NCBI GenBank assembly: GCA_964632945.1
Contig: CAZWCX010000120.1
Span: forward strand, 1 to 21,125
Direction of reading: 5' to 3'
DNA length: 21,125 bases
Source of the DNA: CAZWCX01 sp964632945
Lineage (GTDB): Bacteria; Planctomycetota; MHYJ01; WSZJ01; CAZWCX01
Position numbers and translations under genes: made by a program
In this document: positions 1 through 7,283 of the stretch, piece after piece
Numbering within the stretch: position 1 is the stretch's first letter
Layout: every line of letters begins with the position of its first letter
The notes under the pieces: generated by a model
The model's input: the letters and a program-made list of their open reading frames with translations, nothing else
What the model was told of the DNA's origin: nothing
The model's database searches: none

Positions 1-4
1 GGGC

Positions 5-46
5 GGATTTTTCACGAAGCCGCTGGCGCGGCTTCATGAATAATCC
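5..46. repeat. 19-bp imperfect inverted repeat (long hairpin) after the A2M gene
   Basis: Arms at 5-23 and 28-46 match at 17 of 19 positions around a 4-nt TGGC loop; the inner 8 bp (GAAGCCGC/GCGGCTTC) are perfect. It begins 3 nt after the restored A2M stop codon (50-52, minus strand), so the transcript would end in a strong hairpin. There is no T-run behind the stem on either strand, so it is not a textbook intrinsic terminator. It may be a transcript-end hairpin or one copy of a dispersed palindromic repeat. It also lies at the window edge, so an adjacent mobile element cannot be excluded. Confidence 0.6.
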
Positions 47-3000
47 GGGCTAGTCCTCGATCGTCAGCTTGATCTCGCTCGAGTTGGCCTTGAGCTCCGG
101 CGCGTACATTGCGCTCGCCTTCGCCGGCAGGGCGCTGAACGTTCCGGGGATTTCCGCCCGCAGCCGGTAGGCGACGCTGTGCCGTCCCCGCGCCAGCGCG
201 CGCACGAAGAAGGCCACGCGCTCGTCGCGGTACTCGACGTACGCCCCCCGGGTCGTTGTCCGTGTATCCGCTGCGCACGTCGGTCGGTTCGAAGCCCGCC
301 GCCTTCATGTCCTCGAAGACGATGTACTCGTAGTCGTTCTTGCTCTCGATCTCGAGCTCCACTTCGACCAGGTCGCCGCTCTTCAGCGTCGCCCCGTCGG
401 CGAGCAGGGTGCGCTCGTACTTTTCCACCCTCTGGTCGACCACGTGCCCGTGCGAGCCCGCGACCGACTCGGATTTCTCGATGCGCGTCAGCTTGAAGGC
501 CTTGCGTTCGACCTTGATTTCGAGGCCGGCGGGACCGATCGGGTCTTCCAGGGTGAAGTTCGTCAGGTAGGCGTTGAAATAGACCGGTCCCTTGCCGCGC
601 CGGCGCACTTCGAGGACGTGTTCCCCGGAGGTCAGGTCGGCCCCCTCGAGGACGAGCTGGTTGTCGAAGAAGAAGAGGTTGTCCTTGTTGACCGAGACTT
701 CCTTGGCGTGCTGGCCGTCGAGGAGGAATTCCACGGTCAGGTCGGGGGTGTCCTCCCCGGAGGCGGTAAGGAAGTCGGCCATGGCCTCGATGCACACCGC
801 GGTGTCGCGGGTGCTGTTCCAGTAGGTCGCGTGGCGGCGGTTGTTGACCAGGTACCTGACCAGGCGTGACGCCTTCTCGCTCTTCGGCTCGGTCGCCGCC
901 AGGAGCTTGAGGTAATACGCCTGCGCCTCGTATTCGCTGCCGTACCAGTACCACCAGGAATTGCCGTCGGGCAGCCGGAGCCAGGCGGTCTGGTTTTCGT
1001 CGTCCTGAACCAGGAACTGTTCGATGTTCTCCTTCACCATTGCGAGTTTGGGGCCGTCGTCCGCGTCAATGAGAGCGAGGGCGAACATGGTTTTGGCGTA
1101 GACCGCGAGGTGGTTGCGGTCCCGGTACAGGAGCTCGCGCATGGGGCGGCTTTCCAGACGGACGTCGGTGAGCACCATGTAGGCGAAGGCGTCGAGCTCG
1201 TCGGCCGTGCCTTTGTGGTTGCGATGGTCGCGCGGCAGGTGAAGGCGGTCGAGTTGCTCGCGCTGATACCCCTGCAGCCACTGGATCCCCCTCTCCAGCA
1301 TCCCGCCCGGGAGCTGGACGTCGTTATCGCGGGCGACCTGCAGGCCGTGGACGACGCAGGCGGTCGTGTGCGGTTGGGACCGTTCGCCCCAGCCGGAGAA
1401 CCATCCCCAGCCGCCGTCGGAGCACTGCATGGAGGCCAGGCGTTCGACTCCGGCGCGGACCATATCCTTCACCACCGCCTCATCGAACACCGGGTTGGGA
1501 TCCTCTTGTGCCCATCGGCCCATCGAGTCGCGCACGCGCTTCCAGTCCTTGGCGCGCGCGGCGTCGTCGCCGATCTCCTGCGCGTTCAGGTTGCTGCGCT
1601 TGTCGCGGATCGTTGCGAGGTCCAGGCCCATCTTGAGGAGGATCCGTTGGGTGATCACGGTGGGGAGGAAGCGGCTGAGGGTCTGCTCGGTGCAGCCGTA
1701 CGGATAGGCGACCAGGTAGGGGAGCGCGTCGACCATCGCGCCCGCCAGGGTGGGGGACCAGCGGACCTCGAGGCGGCTCTGTTCGGGCCGCCGCTCGGCG
1801 GGCACTCGTATCGTCACCGCGGCGAGGTCGCGGTCCGGCCGGACCGCGCCGGTGAAGGAATCGGTCTTGAGCATGCCGTGTACGTACACGGGGAAGGTCA
1901 TCTGCATCGCGTCGGACTCTTCGTCCGTGAGAGCCTTCATGCGCACGGTCGCTTCGCCCTCGACGAGGACCTTGACGCGCCAGTCGACCCGGGTCTGGCC
2001 GTCCGGCTCGACCTCGACGGTGCGGGAAAGCGGGACGACCGCCTCGAGGCAGCGGCCCTCGAGTTCGAGCGCGACCTCGACCGACTTTTTGGTCTTGAGG
2101 TAGTTGTGGACGTTTGCCGACAGCACGACCTCGTCCTTCTGCACGAAGAAGCGGGGCGCCTGCAGGCGCACGATCAGGTCTTTGGCGGTGGTCACCTCGG
2201 CGGTGGCCTCGCCGACCCGGGTCCCGGCGCCCATCGCCCAGACGCGGGTCTTCCAACCGGTCAGGTTCTCCGGCATGGTGAGCTCGACCTGGGCCTCGCC
2301 GTTGGCGTCGGACTCCAGGGCGCCGACCCAGAGGGCCGTGTCGGCGAAATTCTTGCGCACCACCGGCTCGATCAACGCCGGCGGTTGCGCGCCGCCCCCG
2401 CCTTGCTGGGCGTAACCGTCCATGTCCTTGGCGTCCAGACCCGCGTGGAGGGCGGAGTCCGACCGGAGTTCCTTGGACTCCCTCGAGCGCGACTTGCCGA
2501 GGGCCGCGCCCGGCGCGGCCGGCCGGCGCGCGTTGGACCTGGCGCCCCCCATCCGACCGTGGTCTCCCCACTCCATGCGGGAGGATTCGGGCTTCTCTGA
2601 TGGTTCGGACGCATCGGCCAGGGTGTCGATCTCCACGCCCTGCACGCCGAAGGCACCGATGTAGGACATGGAGGATTCGCCGTCCTTGAGGAAGATGCCG
2701 CTGGACCGCTGTAGACTATTTTCGTCGTGAGTCTGGTGGGTCCTGCGCCACTTCCAGAAAAACTCCCGGATGTCGGGGACGTTCGATCCGCCGGCGATGT
2801 AGTCGACGGCCTTATCGTAGATCGTCACGACCGTGCTTCCCGTGACCGGTTCGCCGCCGGCTGCGGTCAGCTTGAGCTTGACGGTCGCCTTCTCGCCCGG
2901 GCGGTAACGCTCCTTCGACGGGGTTAGGGCGACGTCGAGGACGCGGTTTTCGGGCGGCACCACGATCTCGCGCACGTCGGTGTGGACCCTGCCGTTCGCG

Positions 3001-5003
3001 ACCGTGATCGCTTCGAGGTAGAAGTTCGGCATGTCTTTCTTCGAGACCGCGACCTTGCCGGGGATGCTCTTGCCGGCGAGGCGCAGGACGGTCGGGTTCA
3101 GGTAGACGCCGTTGGCCGGGCGGGCGAACAGGACCACGGTTCCGCCCGTCTGGTTGACGTTGAGCTGAAGTTGGACGTCTTCCCCCGGGGCATACTGCCG
3201 CTTGTCCGGGACGATTTCGACGGCGTTGAAGCGGAACGCGGCGCCGTCGCCGAAGCCCTCCCCCATGACGGTGAAGACGTACCCGCCCTCGATCGCGTGA
3301 CCGGCTCCGTCGGTGACGGTGCAGGCCAGGCGGTACTGGCCCCCCTGGCCGGCGCGGATCTGTTGTGAGGCCGTACCCCGGTCGCTTGCCGACAGATCCC
3401 AGCGCTCGACCTCGGCCTCGGTCGGCTTGCCGTCCGTCGCATATTGGATGCGCAACAGGCGGAGCACCCCCCTGCCCGACACCGGCCGGCCGTCGAGGGT
3501 CTGCGCCTGGAATTCCGCATGTACCGTGTCGCCGGTGCGGTAGTAGCCGCGATCGACCCACGCGTACACCTTGAAGGGCTTGCGTGCCACCAGGACGGAG
3601 CCCTGGCCGACGATGACGCGGCGCGAGGGATCGGTGACCTCGGCGGAGAGTTCGTACCGGCGATCCTGATCGCCGTGGATGGCCTTGGCGACGGCGGTGT
3701 CGATTTCCACCTTGACGACGCCGTCGGCGCCGATCGCGGTCTCGACCTCGGCGACGACTTCGGGCTGCTGGGGCGGATGCCACTGCCACCACCACCAGGG
3801 GGTCGGCCGACGGCAGCCCCACTCGCTCCAACCGGGGTACCACCGGTAGTCGTAGGCGAACCACCAGTAGCCGCGGCCGTAGAACCAATCCCAGCGTGCC
3901 GAGGGGTACCACTCGGCGGTGTGCGGGGTGCGCAGGACCTTGTACTTGACCTTGCCCTCGTTGACGGGGGCGCCGAAGAGATACCGGGCCTTGATGGTGG
4001 CCGTGATCTTCTCTCCCAACATGACCGGGATGGTCGGGGCGTCCACCAGCACCTCGAATTCGGGCTTCTTGTACTCTTCCACGCGGAAGCTGAAGCCGCC
4101 GCCCCAGTTCATCTGCTGCGCGTGGTAGACGCCCAGCGCCGCGTCGCGCGGCAGGGCGATCTCGTCGGTAACGCCGCCCCATGCGTCCCCCGTCAGGGTC
4201 TTCGCATGGAGTTTCTCCCCTTTCGGGTCGTAAATCTCGATCGGGCAGGCCTGGCCGGCATAGGGCGAATTCCCCTCCTGGTCGTATTGGGCCTGGCCGA
4301 TCCACAGCTTGAACTTCACCGTGTGGCCGGGGCGATAGACCGGACGGTCGGTGATTCCGAACACTTTGGTTACGCTGTATTCCTGGTCGTACCCATGGCC
4401 GGTCCAGACGTTCGTGAAGCCGTGGAACGCCATGCGCTTCCCCTTGCGCGCGACCAACAGCCAGGAGTATTCGTCCAAGTTTCCCTGCTGGGCCAGGATC
4501 GCCTGGCCGTCCCCGTCGGTGCGCAGGAGGAAGTCCTGGGTGTCGACCTGGTAGCGATTCGTCCCGTCGATCCAGCGCTGGCGGTAGCCGAAGAACCGGA
4601 CGTCGGCGGCGGCGAGCGGGCGGCCGTCCAACGCATCGGCGACGAACACCCAGGTGCCGCCGTGGATCGGCTTCTTCACGATCGCCGTGTCCGCGATCCA
4701 CACCACCACCCGGCTCGTGTTCCCGCCCTCCATGCGCGAAACCAGCAGGTACGCGCCCGGCTCCTGCATCGGCGTGGTCACCGGGATCCGCCGGTCGTAG
4801 TGATGCTTGCGCGGCTCGAGGTCGAGCGACCACGAGGCAACCCGGCCCAGGTCGTATTGGGTCTGATTCTGCGACACCAGGCGGTAGCCGATGTTGGTCG
4901 GTTCCACCAGGTTCCCGTCGAGCTGCAGAGGAGAGGATTTCAGGTGCGCCTGGATGTCTCCGAGCAACTTCGGCACGTCGAGGGCGTAGGCCTCGAAGTG
5001 CAC
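12..5003 (-). CDS. Alpha-2-macroglobulin family protein, thioester type; 5'-truncated and frameshifted near the 3' end
   Basis: Bacterial A2Ms are envelope-anchored or periplasmic protease traps that bind attacking proteases through an internal thioester. The 1663-codon frame opens at GTG 5003, inside an MG-type beta domain (RFRNGKKVHFEAYALDVPKL). An MG2-like segment with TDRPVYRPG lies near residue 220. A Trp/Tyr-rich insert spans about 363-410. A Gly/Ala/Arg-rich, bait-like linker covers about 800-870. The A2M signature (FADTALWVGAL, then LTGWKTRVWAMG) lies near 882-920. The thioester motif GCTEQ follows (Cys1104, Gln1107), then the alpha-helical TED. The last roughly 78 codons of this frame are nonsense. 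Dropping one G from the run at 244-249 restores YVEYRDERVAFFVRALARG and ends in KLTIED at a TAG at 50-52. No start codon or signal peptide is present, and coding-like sequence continues upstream of 5003. It follows the DUF2959 gene on the same strand. The family call is secure; whether the gene is functional, decayed or a sequencing artefact is open. Confidence 0.88.
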   Translation of the reverse strand: MHFEAYALDVPKLLGDIQAHLKSSPLQLDGNLVEPTNIGYRLVSQNQTQYDLGRVASWSLDLEPRKHHYDRRIPVTTPMQEPGAYLLVSRMEGGNTSRVVVWIADTAIVKKPIHGGTWVFVADALDGRPLAAADVRFFGYRQRWIDGTNRYQVDTQDFLLRTDGDGQAILAQQGNLDEYSWLLVARKGKRMAFHGFTNVWTGHGYDQEYSVTKVFGITDRPVYRPGHTVKFKLWIGQAQYDQEGNSPYAGQACPIEIYDPKGEKLHAKTLTGDAWGGVTDEIALPRDAALGVYHAQQMNWGGGFSFRVEEYKKPEFEVLVDAPTIPVMLGEKITATIKARYLFGAPVNEGKVKYKVLRTPHTAEWYPSARWDWFYGRGYWWFAYDYRWYPGWSEWGCRRPTPWWWWQWHPPQQPEVVAEVETAIGADGVVKVEIDTAVAKAIHGDQDRRYELSAEVTDPSRRVIVGQGSVLVARKPFKVYAWVDRGYYRTGDTVHAEFQAQTLDGRPVSGRGVLRLLRIQYATDGKPTEAEVERWDLSASDRGTASQQIRAGQGGQYRLACTVTDGAGHAIEGGYVFTVMGEGFGDGAAFRFNAVEIVPDKRQYAPGEDVQLQLNVNQTGGTVVLFARPANGVYLNPTVLRLAGKSIPGKVAVSKKDMPNFYLEAITVANGRVHTDVREIVVPPENRVLDVALTPSKERYRPGEKATVKLKLTAAGGEPVTGSTVVTIYDKAVDYIAGGSNVPDIREFFWKWRRTHQTHDENSLQRSSGIFLKDGESSMSYIGAFGVQGVEIDTLADASEPSEKPESSRMEWGDHGRMGGARSNARRPAAPGAALGKSRSRESKELRSDSALHAGLDAKDMDGYAQQGGGGAQPPALIEPVVRKNFADTALWVGALESDANGEAQVELTMPENLTGWKTRVWAMGAGTRVGEATAEVTTAKDLIVRLQAPRFFVQKDEVVLSANVHNYLKTKKSVEVALELEGRCLEAVVPLSRTVEVEPDGQTRVDWRVKVLVEGEATVRMKALTDEESDAMQMTFPVYVHGMLKTDSFTGAVRPDRDLAAVTIRVPAERRPEQSRLEVRWSPTLAGAMVDALPYLVAYPYGCTEQTLSRFLPTVITQRILLKMGLDLATIRDKRSNLNAQEIGDDAARAKDWKRVRDSMGRWAQEDPNPVFDEAVVKDMVRAGVERLASMQCSDGGWGWFSGWGERSQPHTTACVVHGLQVARDNDVQLPGGMLERGIQWLQGYQREQLDRLHLPRDHRNHKGTADELDAFAYMVLTDVRLESRPMRELLYRDRNHLAVYAKTMFALALIDADDGPKLAMVKENIEQFLVQDDENQTAWLRLPDGNSWWYWYGSEYEAQAYYLKLLAATEPKSEKASRLVRYLVNNRRHATYWNSTRDTAVCIEAMADFLTASGEDTPDLTVEFLLDGQHAKEVSVNKDNLFFFDNQLVLEGADLTSGEHVLEVRRRGKGPVYFNAYLTNFTLEDPIGPAGLEIKVERKAFKLTRIEKSESVAGSHGHVVDQRVEKYERTLLADGATLKSGDLVEVELEIESKNDYEYIVFEDMKAAGFEPTDVRSGYTDNDPGGVRRVPRRARGLLRARAGAGTAQRRLPAAGGNPRNVQRPAGEGERNVRAGAQGQLERDQADDRGLARIIHEAAPAAS

Positions 5004-5221
5004 CTTCTTGCCGTTGCGGAAGCGGAAATCGACGATCGCCCCGCGCCCCGCGGGCTGCGACGGGAGATGCTCGAACTGCCCCCACGGTCCGAGGATCTGG
5101 TCGAGGCGCTGCTGCCGGTTCCCGTTCGATCCGAAGCGTTCGATCGCCGTCCGCTCGATGCTCGGGGTCGCGCGCGCGGGGGCGCAGTCGCGGTCCGCGC
5201 TCGGGGCGGGTCGGCGAACCG
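5004..5221 (-). other. In-frame upstream continuation of the A2M coding sequence without a start codon
   Basis: The A2M frame stays open upstream of the GTG at 5003, back to a TGA inside the preceding lipoprotein gene. It contains no ATG, GTG, TTG or CTG. The part from about 5150 down to 5004 reads like real protein (AIERFGSNGNRQQRLDQILG, then PWGQFEHLPSQPAGRGAIVD) and runs smoothly into the MG domain. From memory, planctomycete A2Ms of this type carry a further N-terminal region with a signal peptide before this segment. I infer that the first few hundred codons have been deleted, or lost in assembly, with the breakpoint between about 5150 and 5221. Confidence 0.6.
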
Positions 5222-5863
5222 CTACTTCAACCCCTTCACGAACTCATCCGCCTCGTCGATCGACCGCTGCATGTCCGCCACCAGTCGTGAGACGTCGTCG
5301 TCCAGTCGCGCCGCCACGTCGCCGAGCGCGGCGACCGCGCGCGCATTCAGGTTGTGCTTCAGATAAAGCACCTGGTCCCGGAACACGGCCAGCACCGGAT
5401 CCATCCGCCCCTCGGCCGTGCGCATCTTCGCCAGCAGGGTATCGTATCGGCGCCGCGTGTCGCGCAATTGCTCCTCGCTGCGGCGCTTCAGGTCCGGACT
5501 CTGGTACTGCCCCAGTTCGGTCTCCCACTCCTGGAAGAGCGCCTTCGCCACCGACTCCACGCTGTCGATGCGGGAGCGCACGGCCTTGGCCCGGGATTCG
5601 CTCTTGTCCAGCTCCGCCTTGAGCGCGTCGTATCGGGTCTGCAGCTCGCCTCCCTGGAAGGTGACCACGGCCTGGAAGCGTTCCAGCGCGGACTGGAACT
5701 GCTCCTTGGCGCCCTCCTGCTCGTTGCGGGCGGCGACGATGCGCTCCTTGAGGATGTCCCGCTTGTGATAGCCGAGTTTCTCCCAGGCGGAGTAGTACGC
5801 GCTGGTGCAGCCGAACAGCAGCAGGGCGAGGGCGGACGCGACGGCGGCGCGGGACGCGCGCAT
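5222..5863 (-). CDS. DUF2959 family lipoprotein, coiled-coil
   Basis: This 213-aa predicted lipoprotein has a signal peptide ending in the lipobox LLFGC (Cys19). After the anchor comes the DUF2959 sequence: AYYSAWEKLGYHKRDILKER, a long charged helical region rich in E, K, Q and R, the segment LFQEWETELGQYQSPDLKRR, and VLYLKHNLNARAVAALGDVA near the C-terminus. The function of DUF2959 is unknown; the composition suggests an extended, mostly alpha-helical periplasmic protein. The start is ATG at 5863, preceded by a strong Shine-Dalgarno AAGGAGGT with 6 nt spacing. The CDS is intact and ends in TAG at 5222. The broken A2M frame follows on the same strand, so this promoter would be the one reading into it. 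Confidence 0.9.
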   Translation of the reverse strand: MRASRAAVASALALLLFGCTSAYYSAWEKLGYHKRDILKERIVAARNEQEGAKEQFQSALERFQAVVTFQGGELQTRYDALKAELDKSESRAKAVRSRIDSVESVAKALFQEWETELGQYQSPDLKRRSEEQLRDTRRRYDTLLAKMRTAEGRMDPVLAVFRDQVLYLKHNLNARAVAALGDVAARLDDDVSRLVADMQRSIDEADEFVKGLK

Positions 5864-5911
5864 GGGGGGACCTCCTTTATCCTTCCGGATCGTGGCTGGG
5901 TGTACGGGCGG

Positions 5912-5940
5912 ATTGTAGCCGGAGGGATGCGCGGCGACAA
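5912..5940 (-). promoter_or_regulatory. Sigma70-type promoter for the DUF2959 lipoprotein gene
   Basis: Read on the minus strand, a -35 box TTGTCG (5940-5935) and a -10 box TACAAT (5917-5912) are separated by exactly 17 nt. The -10 box matches the consensus at 5 of 6 positions, which stands out in such GC-rich DNA. The predicted transcript start near 5905 gives a leader of about 40 nt before the ATG at 5863. It would also transcribe the A2M sequence downstream. Confidence 0.7.
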
Positions 5941-5955
5941 GCGGCCGGCGGCCTC

Positions 5956-5985
5956 TTGACGGGGGCGGAGACTCGCGGGCATGCT
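5956..5985 (+). promoter_or_regulatory. Weak candidate promoter for the small membrane protein gene
   Basis: TTGACG at 5956-5961 is followed after 18 nt by CATGCT (5980-5985), which matches the -10 consensus at only three positions. It lies about 55 nt upstream of the ATG at 6041 and 15 nt from the divergent lipoprotein promoter, so the two would be back to back. The -35 element is good, the -10 poor. Confidence 0.35.
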
Positions 5986-6040
5986 GTGTCCGTTCCCGAT
6001 CCCCGATGAGTGTGGGGAGCCCGCATTCGAGGAGGTCCGC

Positions 6041-6523
6041 ATGGAAGAATCGGCCGGCCCAGACCGCGATCCCACCGGTCCGGCCCCGCTCGCGCTGTGG
6101 GAGATCCTGGTGGTGGCGGCGGGGGTGAGCGCTGGCTGCGGCCTGATTGCGACGCACACCTCGTCCCTCGGGCGGGCGGCCACGAATTGGATCGGGCAGA
6201 TCGGCTTGCTCCTGCCCCTGGCGTTCGCGCCGATCGTGATGACCGACTTCCAGTTGGGCGCGCGCGCGCGGTTTCGCGGCCGGGATCGGCTGGCGCTCCT
6301 GTTCCACGCCGTCCCGGTCTCTACGCTCCTGCTGTTGCTGGCGCTCGCACGGAGATGGGATGCGTACGCGTTCGCGGTCTATCTTCCCTGGGGCGCGGGG
6401 CTGGTCGCCACGATCTGGGCGGTAGCCACGTGGGGGAGCCGCCGCGCGCGGCCGCGGCGGGGGTGGAAGTGGCTCGTCCCGGCGGCCCCCGTCGTACAGC
6501 TCCTCGCGTTCCTGGCAAGGTGA
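6041..6523 (+). CDS. Small hypothetical integral membrane protein
   Basis: This 160-aa protein is not one I recognise. A short polar N-terminus is followed by about four or five hydrophobic segments: roughly residues 18-38, 49-68, 83-103, 107-128 and a C-terminal stretch at 144-158. Basic loops (RARFRGRDR, RRARPRRGWK) sit between them, so it is probably an inner-membrane protein. No catalytic or transport motif is visible. The ATG at 6041 is preferred over an upstream ATG at 5981 because GAGGAGGT lies 4 nt before it. It is divergent from the DUF2959 lipoprotein and convergent with the next gene, leaving a gap of only 31 nt at its 3' side. Confidence 0.7.
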   Translation: MEESAGPDRDPTGPAPLALWEILVVAAGVSAGCGLIATHTSSLGRAATNWIGQIGLLLPLAFAPIVMTDFQLGARARFRGRDRLALLFHAVPVSTLLLLLALARRWDAYAFAVYLPWGAGLVATIWAVATWGSRRARPRRGWKWLVPAAPVVQLLAFLAR

Positions 6524-6554
6524 CGGCAGCCCGGCGAGGCGTGCGCGGCGCGCT

Positions 6555-7028
6555 TCAGCGTCCGTCCGTCTCCTTCCGCGTGAACGTGGTGTCGATGTTC
6601 TCGCCCGGCAGCGCCCGATCGGCGTCGGCTCCGGCCTGGACGGAGGATTCATTCTGCGTCGCGTCCCAGCACTCCCGGGAGAGCTCCGCGAAGCCGCGCC
6701 CGAACTTCTCCTGCAGGGCGAGTTCCATGGCCGCGTTGTAGCCTTCGTTGTACTTCCGTCCATGCCACGGGGCGATGCAACCGCCGTTCCAGATTGCGAC
6801 TCCGTAGCGCGCCATCAGCAGCGACGTGTACCGGTCGTACTCCCTCCCGCCGACTTCGCCGTAGTCGCGGTGCTGGTACCGGCCCTGGGCGAGATCGCGC
6901 TGCGCGTCCCGGGCTCCTTCCGCGGCCGGACCGAACCACGCGCCCCCGATCCCGGGCACGGCGAAGAGGAGCGCGGCGGCCGCACAGGTCCAGGCCATAC
7001 GATGTCGAGACGGGTGCCGGGTTTCCAT
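6555..7028 (-). CDS. Small exported hypothetical protein with paired cysteines
   Basis: This 157-aa protein begins with a basic stretch and a hydrophobic core (MAWTCAAAALLFAVPGIGG), a likely signal peptide with cleavage near residues 30-35. The mature part is polar and contains RYGVAIWNGGCIAPWHGRKY, followed by NEGYNAAMELALQEKFG and RECWDATQNES. The mature part has two cysteines (GGC and REC), which could pair in the periplasm. The spacing of Gly-Cys, Gly-Tyr-Asn and Lys-Phe-Gly resembles a scattered family of short uncharacterised exported proteins; I cannot name it. The start is ATG 7028 with GGAGG (minus strand) 4 nt upstream. Confidence 0.68.
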   Translation of the reverse strand: METRHPSRHRMAWTCAAAALLFAVPGIGGAWFGPAAEGARDAQRDLAQGRYQHRDYGEVGGREYDRYTSLLMARYGVAIWNGGCIAPWHGRKYNEGYNAAMELALQEKFGRGFAELSRECWDATQNESSVQAGADADRALPGENIDTTFTRKETDGR

Positions 7029-7129
7029 GATGCCTCCGGTCGCGGTCCGGTTCGGGTCTCGGGAAGCGGCGCCGGTGGCGGGTGCGTCACCGGCCCTCCC
7101 CGCATCGCAGGGATCCGGGCGGCGTCCAT

Positions 7130-7157
7130 CTTGACGGCAAAGCCCGTTGCCGTCAAG
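7130..7157. repeat. Perfect 11-bp inverted repeat between divergent genes (possible operator)
   Basis: CTTGACGGCAA at 7130-7140 is repeated exactly in inverse orientation at 7147-7157, with a 6-nt spacer AGCCCG. It lies in the 255-base gap between the divergent genes starting at 7028 (minus) and 7284 (plus). Each arm contains TTGACG, so the repeat might place a -35 box on both strands. The minus-strand copy has only a weak CAAGAT at the correct 17-nt distance. It could be a repressor operator, a paired promoter, or a hairpin in a leader. Beyond this repeat I see nothing definite in 7029-7283. Confidence 0.55.
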
Positions 7158-7283
7158 GGCCGCCGCGGGTCGGGAAAGAGGGGTGCGGGTCCCGCCCGGG
7201 CCATGGTATCCTACCCTCCCCGATCCGCCGGCACGGGGCGCGCTCGCCCCCGGCCGCGCCCTTCGCCGTTGGGAGTCTGCGCC

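Noticed and set aside
1110..2600. Long plus-strand open frame opposite the A2M gene
   Set aside because: Antisense shadow. Composition is Asp/Gly/Val/His-rich and low in complexity, and the minus strand encodes recognisable A2M domains including the thioester.
3444..5366. 640-codon plus-strand frame opposite the A2M 5' part
   Set aside because: Shadow frame with no motif or ribosome-binding site; it also crosses from the A2M region into the lipoprotein gene.
7207..7212. TATCCT as a -10 box for the gene at 7284
   Set aside because: No acceptable -35 box lies 16-18 nt upstream; the inverted repeat at 7130 is too far away.
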